NCBI RefSeq assembly: GCF_003287355.1
Contig: NZ_QMIM01000012.1
Location: forward strand, 80,418-144,417
Source: Halorubrum sp. 48-1-W
GTDB taxonomy: Archaea > Halobacteriota > Halobacteria > Halobacteriales > Haloferacaceae
Reading direction: 5' to 3'
DNA: 64,000 nucleotides
Numbering within the stretch: the first letter of the stretch is position 1; each line of letters begins with the position of its first letter. Below the pieces are notes generated by a model, which made no database searches, had not been told where the DNA came from, and was given only the letters and a program-made list of their open reading frames with translations. The translations under genes and the position numbers were made by a program. Shown one piece after another: positions 8,170-15,952 of the stretch.

Positions 8170-8265
8170 ATGGGAACGAAAGCGAAACTCGTCGTCGTAC
8201 TGTCGCTCGTGGTCCTCGCGTACTTCCTCCTCGCCGGCGACAAACAGCCGGTCGAAGTGGAGTGA
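8170..8265 (+). CDS. 31-residue single-pass membrane protein
   Basis: A short frame MGTKAKLVVVLSLVVLAYFLLAG followed by a charged tail ending VEVE and TGA. One hydrophobic helix of about 15-17 residues with a basic N-terminus and acidic C-terminus suggests a single-pass protein with its tail outside. A TTTTTAG tract about 25 bases before the ATG could be its TATA element. Small proteins of this form occur in haloarchaea, but no function is known to me. The length makes coding status less certain. Confidence 0.5.
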   Translation: MGTKAKLVVVLSLVVLAYFLLAGDKQPVEVE

Positions 8266-8367
8266 CGCACGTCGGGGAACCGACCGCCGAGGGAGCGTAG
8301 CCGTTCGACCGGGGCTGCCCGGGCACCAAGCCCGCGGTTTTTATCCGTCACCCGCGTAGCGGTTCGC

Positions 8368-9228
8368 ATGTACGGGGTCGTCACGCGGAACGCCGACGAG
8401 GTCGACATGGAGCCGTTCGACCTGGGCTGTTACGAGGTCAAGGACGTCACCGGACGGGCAGCCGCGCCCCTCCCGAACGCCGTGAACATGGTGTCGTGTT
8501 TCGGCGACAACGCGGCCGCGAGCGAGAACCCGGAGCTCGTTCCGGTCGACGATCGCGGGGAGCCGGCGACCCGCGACCGCGAGTACTTCGACTGGGCGTA
8601 CGTCTGTCCGACCCACCCGGACTACCGCGAGGGACTCCTCGAGATCATCGAAGACTGCGCCGTCGAGAACGACGACGTTCGCCTCGACGACGTGGGGTTC
8701 CCGCGTGAGGGGTTCTGTCGGTGTGACCGCTGTGAGCGGCTGTTCGCCGGGAGCGACCACGACGAGTGGGCCGACTGGCGCGCCGACGTGATCACGGGGT
8801 TCGTCGCCGAGGCGGCCGAACGCGTCCCCGGCCGGACCCTCCTCACCCTCTACCCCGACCCGTATCCGGGGCATCTCCACGCGCGCTCCGGGCTCGACCT
8901 CGACCGGCTCACGGACCACGTCGACGAGTTCGTCGTCCCGCTGTACGACACCGAGTACGCGACCACCTACTGGCTGGAGGCGATCCTCCGCGGTTTCCGC
9001 TCGCGACTCGGCGGCGACTACGACGTTCACGGCGCGCCGCCGGAGACGCCCTTCTCGGCCGAACTCTACGCCGTCGACGTCGACGTCGACGACCTGATCC
9101 ACGCCACGGAGGTCGCGGAGGCGTACGCCAAGGACGTGTTTTTCGGGTACGACGCCAACAACGCGGCGGCGGCGCTCCGTCGAAAGGACGCCGACGCACG
9201 GGAGGGAAAGGTCCACCGACCGGAGTGA
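8368..9228 (+). CDS. Conserved haloarchaeal TIM-barrel (glycoside-hydrolase-like) protein, function unknown
   Basis: 286 residues, soluble and acidic. The N-terminus MYGVVTRNADEVDMEPFDLGCYEVKD and segments such as VCPTHPDYREGLLEIIED, LDDVGFPREGFCRCDRCERLF and LLTLYPDPYPGHLH have the strand-loop pattern of glycoside-hydrolase-like TIM barrels, with a C-x-C-x2-C cluster that might bind metal. Acidic residues occur at barrel strand ends but no catalytic pair can be assigned with certainty. No neighbour indicates a pathway. The start at 8368 is the first ATG after a TATA-like tract (GGTTTTTATCC, 8334-8344), consistent with a leaderless message. Confidence 0.6.
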   Translation: MYGVVTRNADEVDMEPFDLGCYEVKDVTGRAAAPLPNAVNMVSCFGDNAAASENPELVPVDDRGEPATRDREYFDWAYVCPTHPDYREGLLEIIEDCAVENDDVRLDDVGFPREGFCRCDRCERLFAGSDHDEWADWRADVITGFVAEAAERVPGRTLLTLYPDPYPGHLHARSGLDLDRLTDHVDEFVVPLYDTEYATTYWLEAILRGFRSRLGGDYDVHGAPPETPFSAELYAVDVDVDDLIHATEVAEAYAKDVFFGYDANNAAAALRRKDADAREGKVHRPE

Positions 9229-9250
9229 GCCGCCGTGCGGCGGCTACCGG

Positions 9251-10462
9251 TCACCCGCCCCGTGGAGGAAGCAACGACTCGAGCCGGTCCGATAGCTCCG
9301 CCCTGTGGACCGTTTCGGTCGTGACGTCCGTCCCGCCGGTCCCCAACTCCTTGAAGCCTGTCCCGGTCGGAACGAGAACGACCGACTCCTCGGGGGAGAC
9401 GTCACCCTGCTCCGCGAGCCGTGAGACACCCGCCAGCGGCGTCGCGGACGCCGGCTCGACACAGAAACCGCCCTCGACGGCGAACTGACGCTGTGCGGCG
9501 CGTATCTCGTCGTCGGTGACCGAGACGACGGCGCCGTCGGTGTCGCGAACCGCGGCGAGCGCACGGCCGCCGCTCGGGGGGTCCGGGTTCCCGATCGAGT
9601 GGGCGATCGTCTCGCCAGCCTCCTCGGGTGGGACGGGCGTCGGGTCAGTCGACCCGTCCTCGAACGCCCGCGTTATCGGGTCGGCGGCGGCGGTCTGGAC
9701 GAGACACAGGCGCGGCGGTTCGTCGATCACCCCCGCACGCTCGAGCTCCCGAACGCCGAGCCAGACGCCCGATGCGAAGCCGCCGGAGCTCGCCGGGAGC
9801 GCGATCACGTCGGGCGTATCGGGGGCGAACGACTCGTAGATCTCGAACAGCGCCGTCTTGTACCCGCTGATACGGGTCGGCGCGTCGCTCACGAGGACGC
9901 TGATCGGCAGTCGCTCGGACAGCTCGAGCGCGTCCTCGTACAGCGCACCGTACTCGCCGCGGACCTGGACGATGGTCGGCTCGTACTGTGCGATGAGTTC
10001 CAGCCGGACCGACGAGATCTCTTCCGGGACGAACACGATACACTCCCGGTCGAGACTCGCCGCGTGGGCGGCGGTGCTGATCGCCATGTTCCCGTACGAG
10101 ACCGTGCCGACGACGTCGTCGCCGGCCGCGACCGCGTGGGGAACCGCCACGGCACTCCCGCGGTCCTTGTAGGAACCGGTGGGGTTCTCGCCCTCGTCCT
10201 TGACGAACACCCGGCCGCCGGCGGCGTCGTCGAGGCCGGGGCTTCTGACGAGCGGCGTGCCCCCCGCCGCCCGCGCGACTCCGTCCGGTCGGTCGGTCGG
10301 TAACAGCGTCTCGTACCGCCACATCCCGGACGCGTCTCGACGCTCGTCCCACGCGAACGTCGTCGGGTCCGCGTCGATCCAGAGCGGTTCCCCACAGTCA
10401 CACCGGACACGGATATCGTCGTATCGTCTTTCACAACGGTGACAGCTCAAGGCGACGGCCAT
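9251..10462 (-). CDS. thrC: Threonine synthase
   Basis: 403 residues. An N-terminal zinc-ribbon-like stretch (LSCHRCERRYDDIRVRCDCG) precedes a fold-type II PLP domain with the Schiff-base lysine in NPTGSYKDRGSAVAV and the glycine-rich phosphate loop in LPASSGGFASGVW. It converts O-phosphohomoserine to threonine. Start 10462 (MAVALSCHRC) is chosen because the metal-binding stretch begins there; the upstream extension is repetitive DNA. Other PLP lyases (cysteate or diaminopropionate type) share the fold, but the N-terminal ribbon and SYKDRG motif favour ThrC. Confidence 0.88.
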   Translation of the reverse strand: MAVALSCHRCERRYDDIRVRCDCGEPLWIDADPTTFAWDERRDASGMWRYETLLPTDRPDGVARAAGGTPLVRSPGLDDAAGGRVFVKDEGENPTGSYKDRGSAVAVPHAVAAGDDVVGTVSYGNMAISTAAHAASLDRECIVFVPEEISSVRLELIAQYEPTIVQVRGEYGALYEDALELSERLPISVLVSDAPTRISGYKTALFEIYESFAPDTPDVIALPASSGGFASGVWLGVRELERAGVIDEPPRLCLVQTAAADPITRAFEDGSTDPTPVPPEEAGETIAHSIGNPDPPSGGRALAAVRDTDGAVVSVTDDEIRAAQRQFAVEGGFCVEPASATPLAGVSRLAEQGDVSPEESVVLVPTGTGFKELGTGGTDVTTETVHRAELSDRLESLLPPRGG

Positions 10463-10498
10463 GGCGGCTCTGTGACTGCGAGGTAGGTATTCGTTTTC

Positions 10499-10570
10499 GT
10501 TTCGACACCGAAGCCTTCCCGCCCCGAAGCGTTTCGACACCGAAGCCTTCCCACCTCGAAGCGTTTCGAC
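10499..10570. repeat. Two tandem 32-bp repeats plus partial third, upstream of thrC
   Basis: Units 10499-10530 and 10531-10562 begin GTTTCGACACCGAAGCCTTC and differ at two positions; 10563-10570 repeats the first eight bases. They occupy the start of the 330-base gap between thrC and nuoCD. The rest of that gap (10571-10791) shows nothing I can identify as a gene. Confidence 0.85.
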
Positions 10571-10791
10571 AGCCAGCGACGGGTCTCCGCCGGCGTGAAC
10601 GAGGGTTTATCCGTGAGGGCGGACGAGTCTCACGTGACCGGCCGCCGGTGTGTGACGTCGCTGGTCGTCCTGCGTTCGCGTGGGGCGGTCACCTTTCACG
10701 GTCCGCACCGTAGCGGCGGTCGCCCTACAGCCGCCAGCCGACGGCTCGTTCGGGATCGGGGGCGTTCGACGACCTCCCCGAGGAGGGCGGC

Positions 10792-12444
10792 TCAGCGGTC
10801 CACTTCCCCCATGATCGTGTCCAGGCTTCCGAGCGAGGCGACGAGGTCCGGGATCGACTCCCCGTTGGCCATCTCGGGTAGCGTCTGGAGGTTCGAGAAC
10901 GACGGACCACGGATCTTGAAGCGGGCGGGTTTGTCGGTGCCGTCCGCGCGGATGTAGATGCCGAGTTCGCCCTTGGCCGCCTCGACGGCGCGGTAGATCT
11001 CGGTGTCGTCGTCCGGCCGCAGCGTCCGCGGGACGTTCGCCTGGATGGTTCGCTCGTCTTCGGGCCAATCTTCGAGCAGGTCGACGCACTGCTCGATGAT
11101 CTTCGCGGACTCCTCGACCTCGCGCATCCGGACCAGCAACCGCGAGTAGTTGTCACAGCCGCCCTCGGTGACGACGTCCCAGTCCAGCTCGTCGTAGTAG
11201 CCGTACGGGTCATCGCGACGCAGGTCGTAGTCGACCCCCGACCCCCGGAGCACCGGTCCGGTCGCGCCGTACTCCTTCGCCACCTCCGGCGGCAGGGTCC
11301 CCGTGTCGATCGTCCGCATCTGGAGGATCTCGTTTCGAGTCAGGAGGTCGTGGTACTCCTCGAGACGACGCGGGAGGCCGTCGAGGTACGCACGGACCGC
11401 CGAGAAGAACTCCTCGCGGGGCTCGGGGAGGTCCCAGACGACGCCGCCGAGTCGGAAGTAGTTGAACATCAGCCGCTGGCCCGTCAGGTCCTCGAGGAGC
11501 TCTTGAACGCGCTCCCGCTCCTGGATGGCGTACATGAACGTCGCGGTGAAGTCGCCGATCACGTCGAGGGCGTACGCCCCCATCGCCAGCATGTGCGAGA
11601 GGATCCGGCACATCTCCGCGCCCATCGTCCGGATGGCCTGCGCGTACTCGGGGACCTCGATGTCGGCGAGGTCCTCGGCTGCCCGCGCGTACGCCCACTC
11701 GTTGAGCAGGCCCCCACCGCCCCAGTCCCAGCGGTCGGGGTACGGCATGATCTGGTGGCGGTAGGTGCCCGACTGGGCCATCTGCTCCTCACAACGGTGG
11801 ATGTAGCCGATGTCCGGCTCCACGTCGATCACGTCCTCGCCGTCGAGGGTGACTTGCAGGTGGAGGACGCCGTGGGTCGCCGGATGGTGCGGCCCGATGT
11901 TGAGCAACATCGTGTCGCTGCCGGTCGCCGTCGACGAGCCCGGTTCGACGGGCTCGTTTTCCGAGAGCGCGACGATCTGCGGGCGGTCCTCGTCGTAGTC
12001 CATCGACAGTGGGTGACCCTGCCAGGTCTCGGGGAGGAGGATCCGCCGGAGGTCGGGGTGGTCGTCGTACTCGATCCCGATCAGGTCGTACGCCTCCCGC
12101 TCGTGCCAGTCGGCCGTGCGGAACACCGCCTCGCCCGACTCCGAAACTGGGTCGTCCTTGTCCGCGGGGACGACGACGCTGACCTCCCGGGTCGGGTCGT
12201 CGAACTTCTTCAGGTGGTAGATCGACTCGTAGCGGTTCTCGTACTCCTGGGCGGTCACGCAGGCCAAGTGGTCGTATCCCGCCTCCGATTTCAGCGTCGA
12301 GAGTGCTTCTTGTACCGTATCCGGGCGGATCCGAGCTGCGGGGGCGTTCAGGTGCGTCTCCCGTGCCGTGACCAACTCCCGGATCGACGAGAACGGGTCC
12401 TCCGCGTCGGCTCGTTCCCGTTCGATCGGTGCGTCCATCGACAT
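10792..12444 (-). CDS. nuoCD: Stand-alone NuoCD-type NADH dehydrogenase-like subunit
   Basis: 550 residues: an N-terminal NuoC domain (about 20-170, with YEIY-like strand, WHEREAYDLIGIEYDDHPDLRRILLPETW) fused to a NuoD 49-kDa domain (GPHHPATHGVLHL, DIGYIHRCEEQ, YPDRWDWGGGGLLNEWAYARA, and the C-terminal GSLDTIMGEVDR). These subunits form the quinone-reducing part of complex I on the cytoplasmic face. In Halobacteria nuoCD normally lies between nuoB and nuoH; here its neighbours are thrC and a divergent regulator, so it is an orphan copy. It looks intact. Whether it replaces or supplements an operon copy cannot be seen here. Confidence 0.9.
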   Translation of the reverse strand: MSMDAPIERERADAEDPFSSIRELVTARETHLNAPAARIRPDTVQEALSTLKSEAGYDHLACVTAQEYENRYESIYHLKKFDDPTREVSVVVPADKDDPVSESGEAVFRTADWHEREAYDLIGIEYDDHPDLRRILLPETWQGHPLSMDYDEDRPQIVALSENEPVEPGSSTATGSDTMLLNIGPHHPATHGVLHLQVTLDGEDVIDVEPDIGYIHRCEEQMAQSGTYRHQIMPYPDRWDWGGGGLLNEWAYARAAEDLADIEVPEYAQAIRTMGAEMCRILSHMLAMGAYALDVIGDFTATFMYAIQERERVQELLEDLTGQRLMFNYFRLGGVVWDLPEPREEFFSAVRAYLDGLPRRLEEYHDLLTRNEILQMRTIDTGTLPPEVAKEYGATGPVLRGSGVDYDLRRDDPYGYYDELDWDVVTEGGCDNYSRLLVRMREVEESAKIIEQCVDLLEDWPEDERTIQANVPRTLRPDDDTEIYRAVEAAKGELGIYIRADGTDKPARFKIRGPSFSNLQTLPEMANGESIPDLVASLGSLDTIMGEVDR

Positions 12445-12496
12445 ACTCGGACGAACGTGACCGGACGACCCGACGCTTCTGCCGTATGGGGACGGG

Positions 12497-12507
12497 TTTT
12501 TATAAAG
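12497..12507 (+). promoter_or_regulatory. TATA element for the regulator at 12528
   Basis: TTTTTATAAAG lies 25 bases before the GTG at 12528. The spacing puts the transcription start at or next to the start codon, so the message is probably leaderless, and this decides for GTG 12528 over the in-frame ATGs at 12429 and 12486. Confidence 0.65.
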
Positions 12508-12527
12508 TACCCGCAGAACTGACCGAC

Positions 12528-13196
12528 GTGAAATACCTCCGGATAGAGCTTCGGTACCCGCCGGACCTCAGGCATCCGATCCATCGGCTCGTCGACGGGT
12601 CGGACGCGGTGGATCGGGACGTGCTCCTCCACGGAACGGTCCTCGGCGAACCGGACGACACGTTCCTGTTCTACGTCGAAGGCGACATCGACGTGTACAC
12701 CGAGGCGCTCCGATCGGTCGACCGGATCCGGGAGTTCGAGGTCACCCGGATCGACGAGACGGGACACTACGTCCTTCTCACACAGCGGCGGAACACGGTC
12801 GACGACGCGATGTTCGCTCCCCTCCAGCGAACCGGGGTCGTCGTCGTCCCGCCGATCGACTTCCGTCCGAACGGGATCGCCCGCCTGACGGTCATCGGAA
12901 CCGTCGAGCCGCTACGTGACGCGCTCGCGGGATTTCCGGAGCGGATCGAGACCACGGTCCTCCGGATCGGCGAGTACGACTGGCGACAGGACCTCTTCGA
13001 CCCGGGACTGACCGATCGACAGTTCGACGCGCTCGCGGCCGCCGTCGAGGAGGGATACTACGAATCCCCCCGGGAGACCACCGTCGAGGCGGTCGCCGAA
13101 CGGATCGACGCCGCACCGAGCACCGCCTCGGAACACCTCCGGAAGGCCGAGTCGGCCGTGATGGCCGCGTTCATCGGGTTGCGCGAGGTGTCGTGA
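12528..13196 (+). CDS. Bacterio-opsin-activator-type HTH regulator
   Basis: 222 residues. The C-terminal 55 residues are the HTH_10 DNA-binding domain of the Bat family: LTDRQFDALAAAVEEGYYESPRETT ... ERIDAAPSTASEHLRKAESAVM. The N-terminal 160 residues form a mixed alpha/beta ligand or interaction domain of the kind found in haloarchaeal Bat-like regulators, without PAS or GAF motifs that I can recognise. It is probably a transcription regulator. It is divergent from the orphan nuoCD with 83 bases between starts, so it may control that gene. Confidence 0.82.
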   Translation: MKYLRIELRYPPDLRHPIHRLVDGSDAVDRDVLLHGTVLGEPDDTFLFYVEGDIDVYTEALRSVDRIREFEVTRIDETGHYVLLTQRRNTVDDAMFAPLQRTGVVVVPPIDFRPNGIARLTVIGTVEPLRDALAGFPERIETTVLRIGEYDWRQDLFDPGLTDRQFDALAAAVEEGYYESPRETTVEAVAERIDAAPSTASEHLRKAESAVMAAFIGLREVS

Positions 13197-13254
13197 GCGA
13201 CCCCGGGACGTCGTACGGACCCGGATCGGCGGCGGGCCCTCGAGTACGCCGTCG

Positions 13255-13998
13255 TTAGTGGACCGTTCGATCGTCGCTCGTGTCGATGTCCTCGATGGGG
13301 TCGGCGTTGCCGAACTCGGGCGTCGGTCCGTCGCCCGGCGTTGCCCACTCGACAGCGTTCCGGAGCACCTGCCGGACGTCGTCGTCGTAGTAGATCGGAT
13401 AGGTCTCGTGACCCGGCCGGAAGTAGAACACCCGGCCGTTCCCCCGCCGGTAACAGCATCCGGAGCGGAAGACCTCGCCGCCCGCGAACCAGGAGGTGAA
13501 CACGAGCGAGTCCGGCCGGGGGACGTCGAACCGCTCGCCGTACATCTCCGTCTCCTCGAGTTCGATATACTCGCCGACCCCGTCCGCGATCGGGTGGCCG
13601 GGCTCGACCGTCCACAGGCGCTCGGTCTCGGCGGCCTCGCGCCACTTGAGCGAGCAACTGGTGCCCATGAGCCGTTTGAACACCTTCGAGTAGTGCGCCG
13701 AGTGGAGAACGAGGAGCCCCATCCCGTCGAGAACACGCTCGCAAACGCGCGCTACGACCTCGTCTCCGACCTCGTCGTGGGCGGCGTGACCCCACCACGT
13801 GAGCACGTCGGTGTCCTCGAGGACCGCCGCCGAGAGGCCGTGCTCCGGACCCTCGTCGAGGGTGGCGGTTCGTACCTCGTGACCGGCAGCCTCGAACACG
13901 TCGGCGAGGACCGCGTGGATCCCGTCGGGGTAGACCTCCGCGACGTCGTCGCTCTCGCGTTCGTGCCGGTACTCGTTCCAGACCGTGACGTGTGCCAT
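13255..13998 (-). CDS. ThuA domain protein (class I amidotransferase-like)
   Basis: 247 residues. It begins [26 protein letters not shown] and carries [34 protein letters not shown] and the [17 protein letters not shown] motif (here [14 protein letters not shown]), all features of ThuA proteins. The family adopts a glutamine-amidotransferase-like fold and occurs in sugar utilisation clusters (trehalose and related), but its chemistry is not well defined. No sugar genes adjoin it here apart from the ABC transporter 2 kb away. Length is normal and no signal peptide is present. Confidence 0.82.
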   Translation of the reverse strand: MAHVTVWNEYRHERESDDVAEVYPDGIHAVLADVFEAAGHEVRTATLDEGPEHGLSAAVLEDTDVLTWWGHAAHDEVGDEVVARVCERVLDGMGLLVLHSAHYSKVFKRLMGTSCSLKWREAAETERLWTVEPGHPIADGVGEYIELEETEMYGERFDVPRPDSLVFTSWFAGGEVFRSGCCYRRGNGRVFYFRPGHETYPIYYDDDVRQVLRNAVEWATPGDGPTPEFGNADPIEDIDTSDDRTVH

Positions 13999-14064
13999 GC
14001 GGACCCTCCCGTCCGGACGGCCTTGTAGGCTCGTGTCCCGAGACGGCGCTCTCGCCGTGTCGCC

Positions 14065-14151
14065 GGGTCCGAACCCTCGTTCTCTCCGTCACCTAGTCCG
14101 AACCCTCGTTCTCTCCGTCACCTAGTCCGAACCCTCGTTCTCTCCGTCGCC
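14065..14151. repeat. Three tandem 29-bp repeats over the 3' end of the hemoglobin gene
   Basis: Units at 14065-14093, 14094-14122 and 14123-14151. On the minus strand the innermost unit encodes the last residues of the hemoglobin (DGENEGSD) and its stop TAG falls at the unit junction; the two further copies lie beyond the stop. The outermost copy ends in GG instead of TA, so lacks the stop. Confidence 0.88.
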
Positions 14152-14514
14152 CGGTCCCGCCAAGAGGTCGTCTTCGTACGCGGCGATCGCCCGAACGACG
14201 GCGTCCGCGTCCTCCTCGGGCACGTCGAAGGCATCCAAACTCTCGTACAGCAGTTCGACGGCTCGCTCGATGCGGTCGGGGGTGAACGGGACGTGGAGGT
14301 GGGCTTCCCGGACCGGTGCCGCGTCGTAGGTTTCCGGACCACCTGCCGCTTCGCACAGGAAATCAGTCTGTGTTCGTCGGAGTTTCTCCATGTCTGCTCC
14401 CTCGAAAAAGGGGCCCAATTCGTCGTCCGCGAGCAACCTATCGTAGAAGTCGTCGACGACCGCTCGAATCCCCTCGTTCCCGCCGAGACGATCGTACAGC
14501 GTCTCCTCAGTCAT
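14122..14514 (-). CDS. Truncated hemoglobin, group I type
   Basis: 130 residues, the length of a 2-on-2 globin. It opens TLYDRLGGNEGIRAVVDDFYDRLLADDELGPFF, the typical helix A-B-E region, followed by TQTDFLCEAAGGPETY (group I CD/E region) and the proximal histidine in REAHLHV. Such proteins bind heme and O2 or NO in the cytoplasm and usually protect against nitric oxide or store oxygen. The acidic C-terminal tail DGENEGSD is built from a 29-bp repeat that continues beyond the stop. It is a single gene, with no obvious operon partner. Confidence 0.9.
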   Translation of the reverse strand: MTEETLYDRLGGNEGIRAVVDDFYDRLLADDELGPFFEGADMEKLRRTQTDFLCEAAGGPETYDAAPVREAHLHVPFTPDRIERAVELLYESLDAFDVPEEDADAVVRAIAAYEDDLLAGPGDGENEGSD

Positions 14515-14643
14515 CGTTCGAATATCTACTGTCCCGGAGAAATGCGTTCCGCATCGACACAGCTCCCGGTCCGTTCCACACGACTACTCACGACTTCACA
14601 CGACTTCCCGATCCCACCGCTCCCGAGGTTTCGACGGACTCGG

Positions 14644-15126
14644 CTACGACGGTCCGGGCGTGAGCCGATCGACGGCCGTCCCACAGGCTGAACACGAGAG
14701 GACGTAGTCGTCGCCGTCGACCGCGTACGTCCGATCGCTCTCCGCGCCGCAGGCCGGGCACGGCTCCTCGATTATCGCGCCGTCGCTGTCCTTGGGAGCG
14801 CCCACGGCGATGACGCGGGCGGGCCCCTCGCCGGTCGCCCGCGCCAAGTTCGTCGTGTCGGGCGGGACGAAGGCCGCCTCGCCGGCCGACACGGGGAGCA
14901 CCCCGGCGGACGTCTCGACCTCGATCGTCCCGTCGAGGACGTAGAACAACTCCTCGTGGTCCGGGTGACGGTGGCCCCCCCACGGGAGCCGTTCGCCGGG
15001 GTCGGCGACGTAGTAGTTGAATCCGAACTCGGTCGCCCCGACCGCCTCGTCGACCTCCTTCTTGTGACGCGTCGGGTTCGGGGCGTCCGGCAGGTCCTCG
15101 ACGGCGACCTTGGTGATGTCGGTCAT
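14644..15126 (-). CDS. Cupin domain protein with C-terminal zinc ribbon
   Basis: 160 residues. A cupin barrel with metal-binding histidines and glutamate in GGHRHPDHEELFYVLDG and the second cupin motif AFVPPDTTNLARAT, followed by a zinc ribbon (CPACG ... CSACG). Small cupins of this kind bind a metal and often a small ligand; the substrate is unknown. The start at 15126 is preferred because the extension to 15213 would overlap the divergent regulator's start and has no cupin sequence. It is divergent from the regulator at 15213 with 86 bases between starts. Confidence 0.8.
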   Translation of the reverse strand: MTDITKVAVEDLPDAPNPTRHKKEVDEAVGATEFGFNYYVADPGERLPWGGHRHPDHEELFYVLDGTIEVETSAGVLPVSAGEAAFVPPDTTNLARATGEGPARVIAVGAPKDSDGAIIEEPCPACGAESDRTYAVDGDDYVLSCSACGTAVDRLTPGPS

Positions 15127-15212
15127 GGTAGTCGGGTCGGCGTCCGACCGGTTAATCGGGTCGATCGGTCGGGGTGACAAGAATGAAGTAGGTCCTCGAC
15201 CAGCGATCGGCA

Positions 15213-15908
15213 ATGTATCGGGCGAAGATCCACCTCCGTCTCGACGCCGACTGCGTGTTGAGCCGAGTGACCGACGAGTGGAGCGTCTCCTTCCCGGTTA
15301 GCACCGAGGAAGTCATCGGCGACGACAGGGTACGGTTCGTGCTCGATGCGGGCGACCGCCTCGAGGAGATCTCGACCGCTTTCGAGGCGTCCGACGAGGT
15401 GACCGACCTAGACCGTGTCGAGGCGAACCGGCTGGTCGTCACCAAACACGCCTGTGGCGCGCTCCCGATCATCCGCGAGAACCACGGCATGTTACAGGGT
15501 CGCGACCGCGTCAGCGGCGACCAACGGGTGTTCGACGTGGTGGTGTTCCGGCGTGCGGACCTCCGGAACATGATCGAGGAACTCGCGGCGATCAGCACGG
15601 TACGACTGGACCGACTCACGCCGTACCTGGAGCCCGAGAGCATGCTCTCCGAACGCCAATCGGAGGTGATCACGGCGGCCCTGCGAGGTGGCTACTACGA
15701 GTGGCCGCGCGACGTCGACGCGGAGACGCTGGCCGCCGACCTCGGTATCGCCCACTCGACGTTCCTCGAACACCTTCGAAAGGCCGAACGGGCGTTACTC
15801 GAGGACGCGCTCAGTCGCGGGGACCGGAGCGCGAACCCCAGTCCGGACGAGGCCGCGTTCATGGACGACGCCGGTCCCGAACGACAGCCGAGGGAAGAGA
15901 GTATATAA
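15213..15908 (+). CDS. Bacterio-opsin-activator-type HTH regulator upstream of ABC transporter operon
   Basis: 231 residues. The HTH_10 domain lies at about 150-205 (LSERQSEVITAALRGGYYEW ... LADLGIAHSTFLEHLRKAERALL), followed by an acidic tail of about 25 residues. The N-terminal domain resembles that of other Bat-like regulators. It lies directly upstream of, and in the same direction as, the transporter operon; the operon's TATA element overlaps this gene's stop codon. It is the most likely regulator of that operon, by position. Its HTH is clearly related to that of the regulator at 12528 but the N-terminal halves differ. Confidence 0.83.
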   Translation: MYRAKIHLRLDADCVLSRVTDEWSVSFPVSTEEVIGDDRVRFVLDAGDRLEEISTAFEASDEVTDLDRVEANRLVVTKHACGALPIIRENHGMLQGRDRVSGDQRVFDVVVFRRADLRNMIEELAAISTVRLDRLTPYLEPESMLSERQSEVITAALRGGYYEWPRDVDAETLAADLGIAHSTFLEHLRKAERALLEDALSRGDRSANPSPDEAAFMDDAGPERQPREESI

Positions 15909-15911
15909 AAA
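15899..15911 (+). promoter_or_regulatory. TATA element of the ABC transporter operon
   Basis: GAGTATATAAAAA overlaps the stop codon of the upstream regulator (15906-15908). It lies about 45 bases before the binding-protein start, leaving a short leader. This separates transcription of the transporter genes from that of the regulator. Confidence 0.65.
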
Positions 15912-15952
15912 GCCTACAAGTGTGGGCGAGAGAACGAACCACCGGAACGATA

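Noticed and set aside
10595..10791. Possible small gene in the thrC-nuoCD gap
   Set aside because: The open frame continues into nuoCD on the opposite strand, has no conserved-looking sequence and no suitable promoter.
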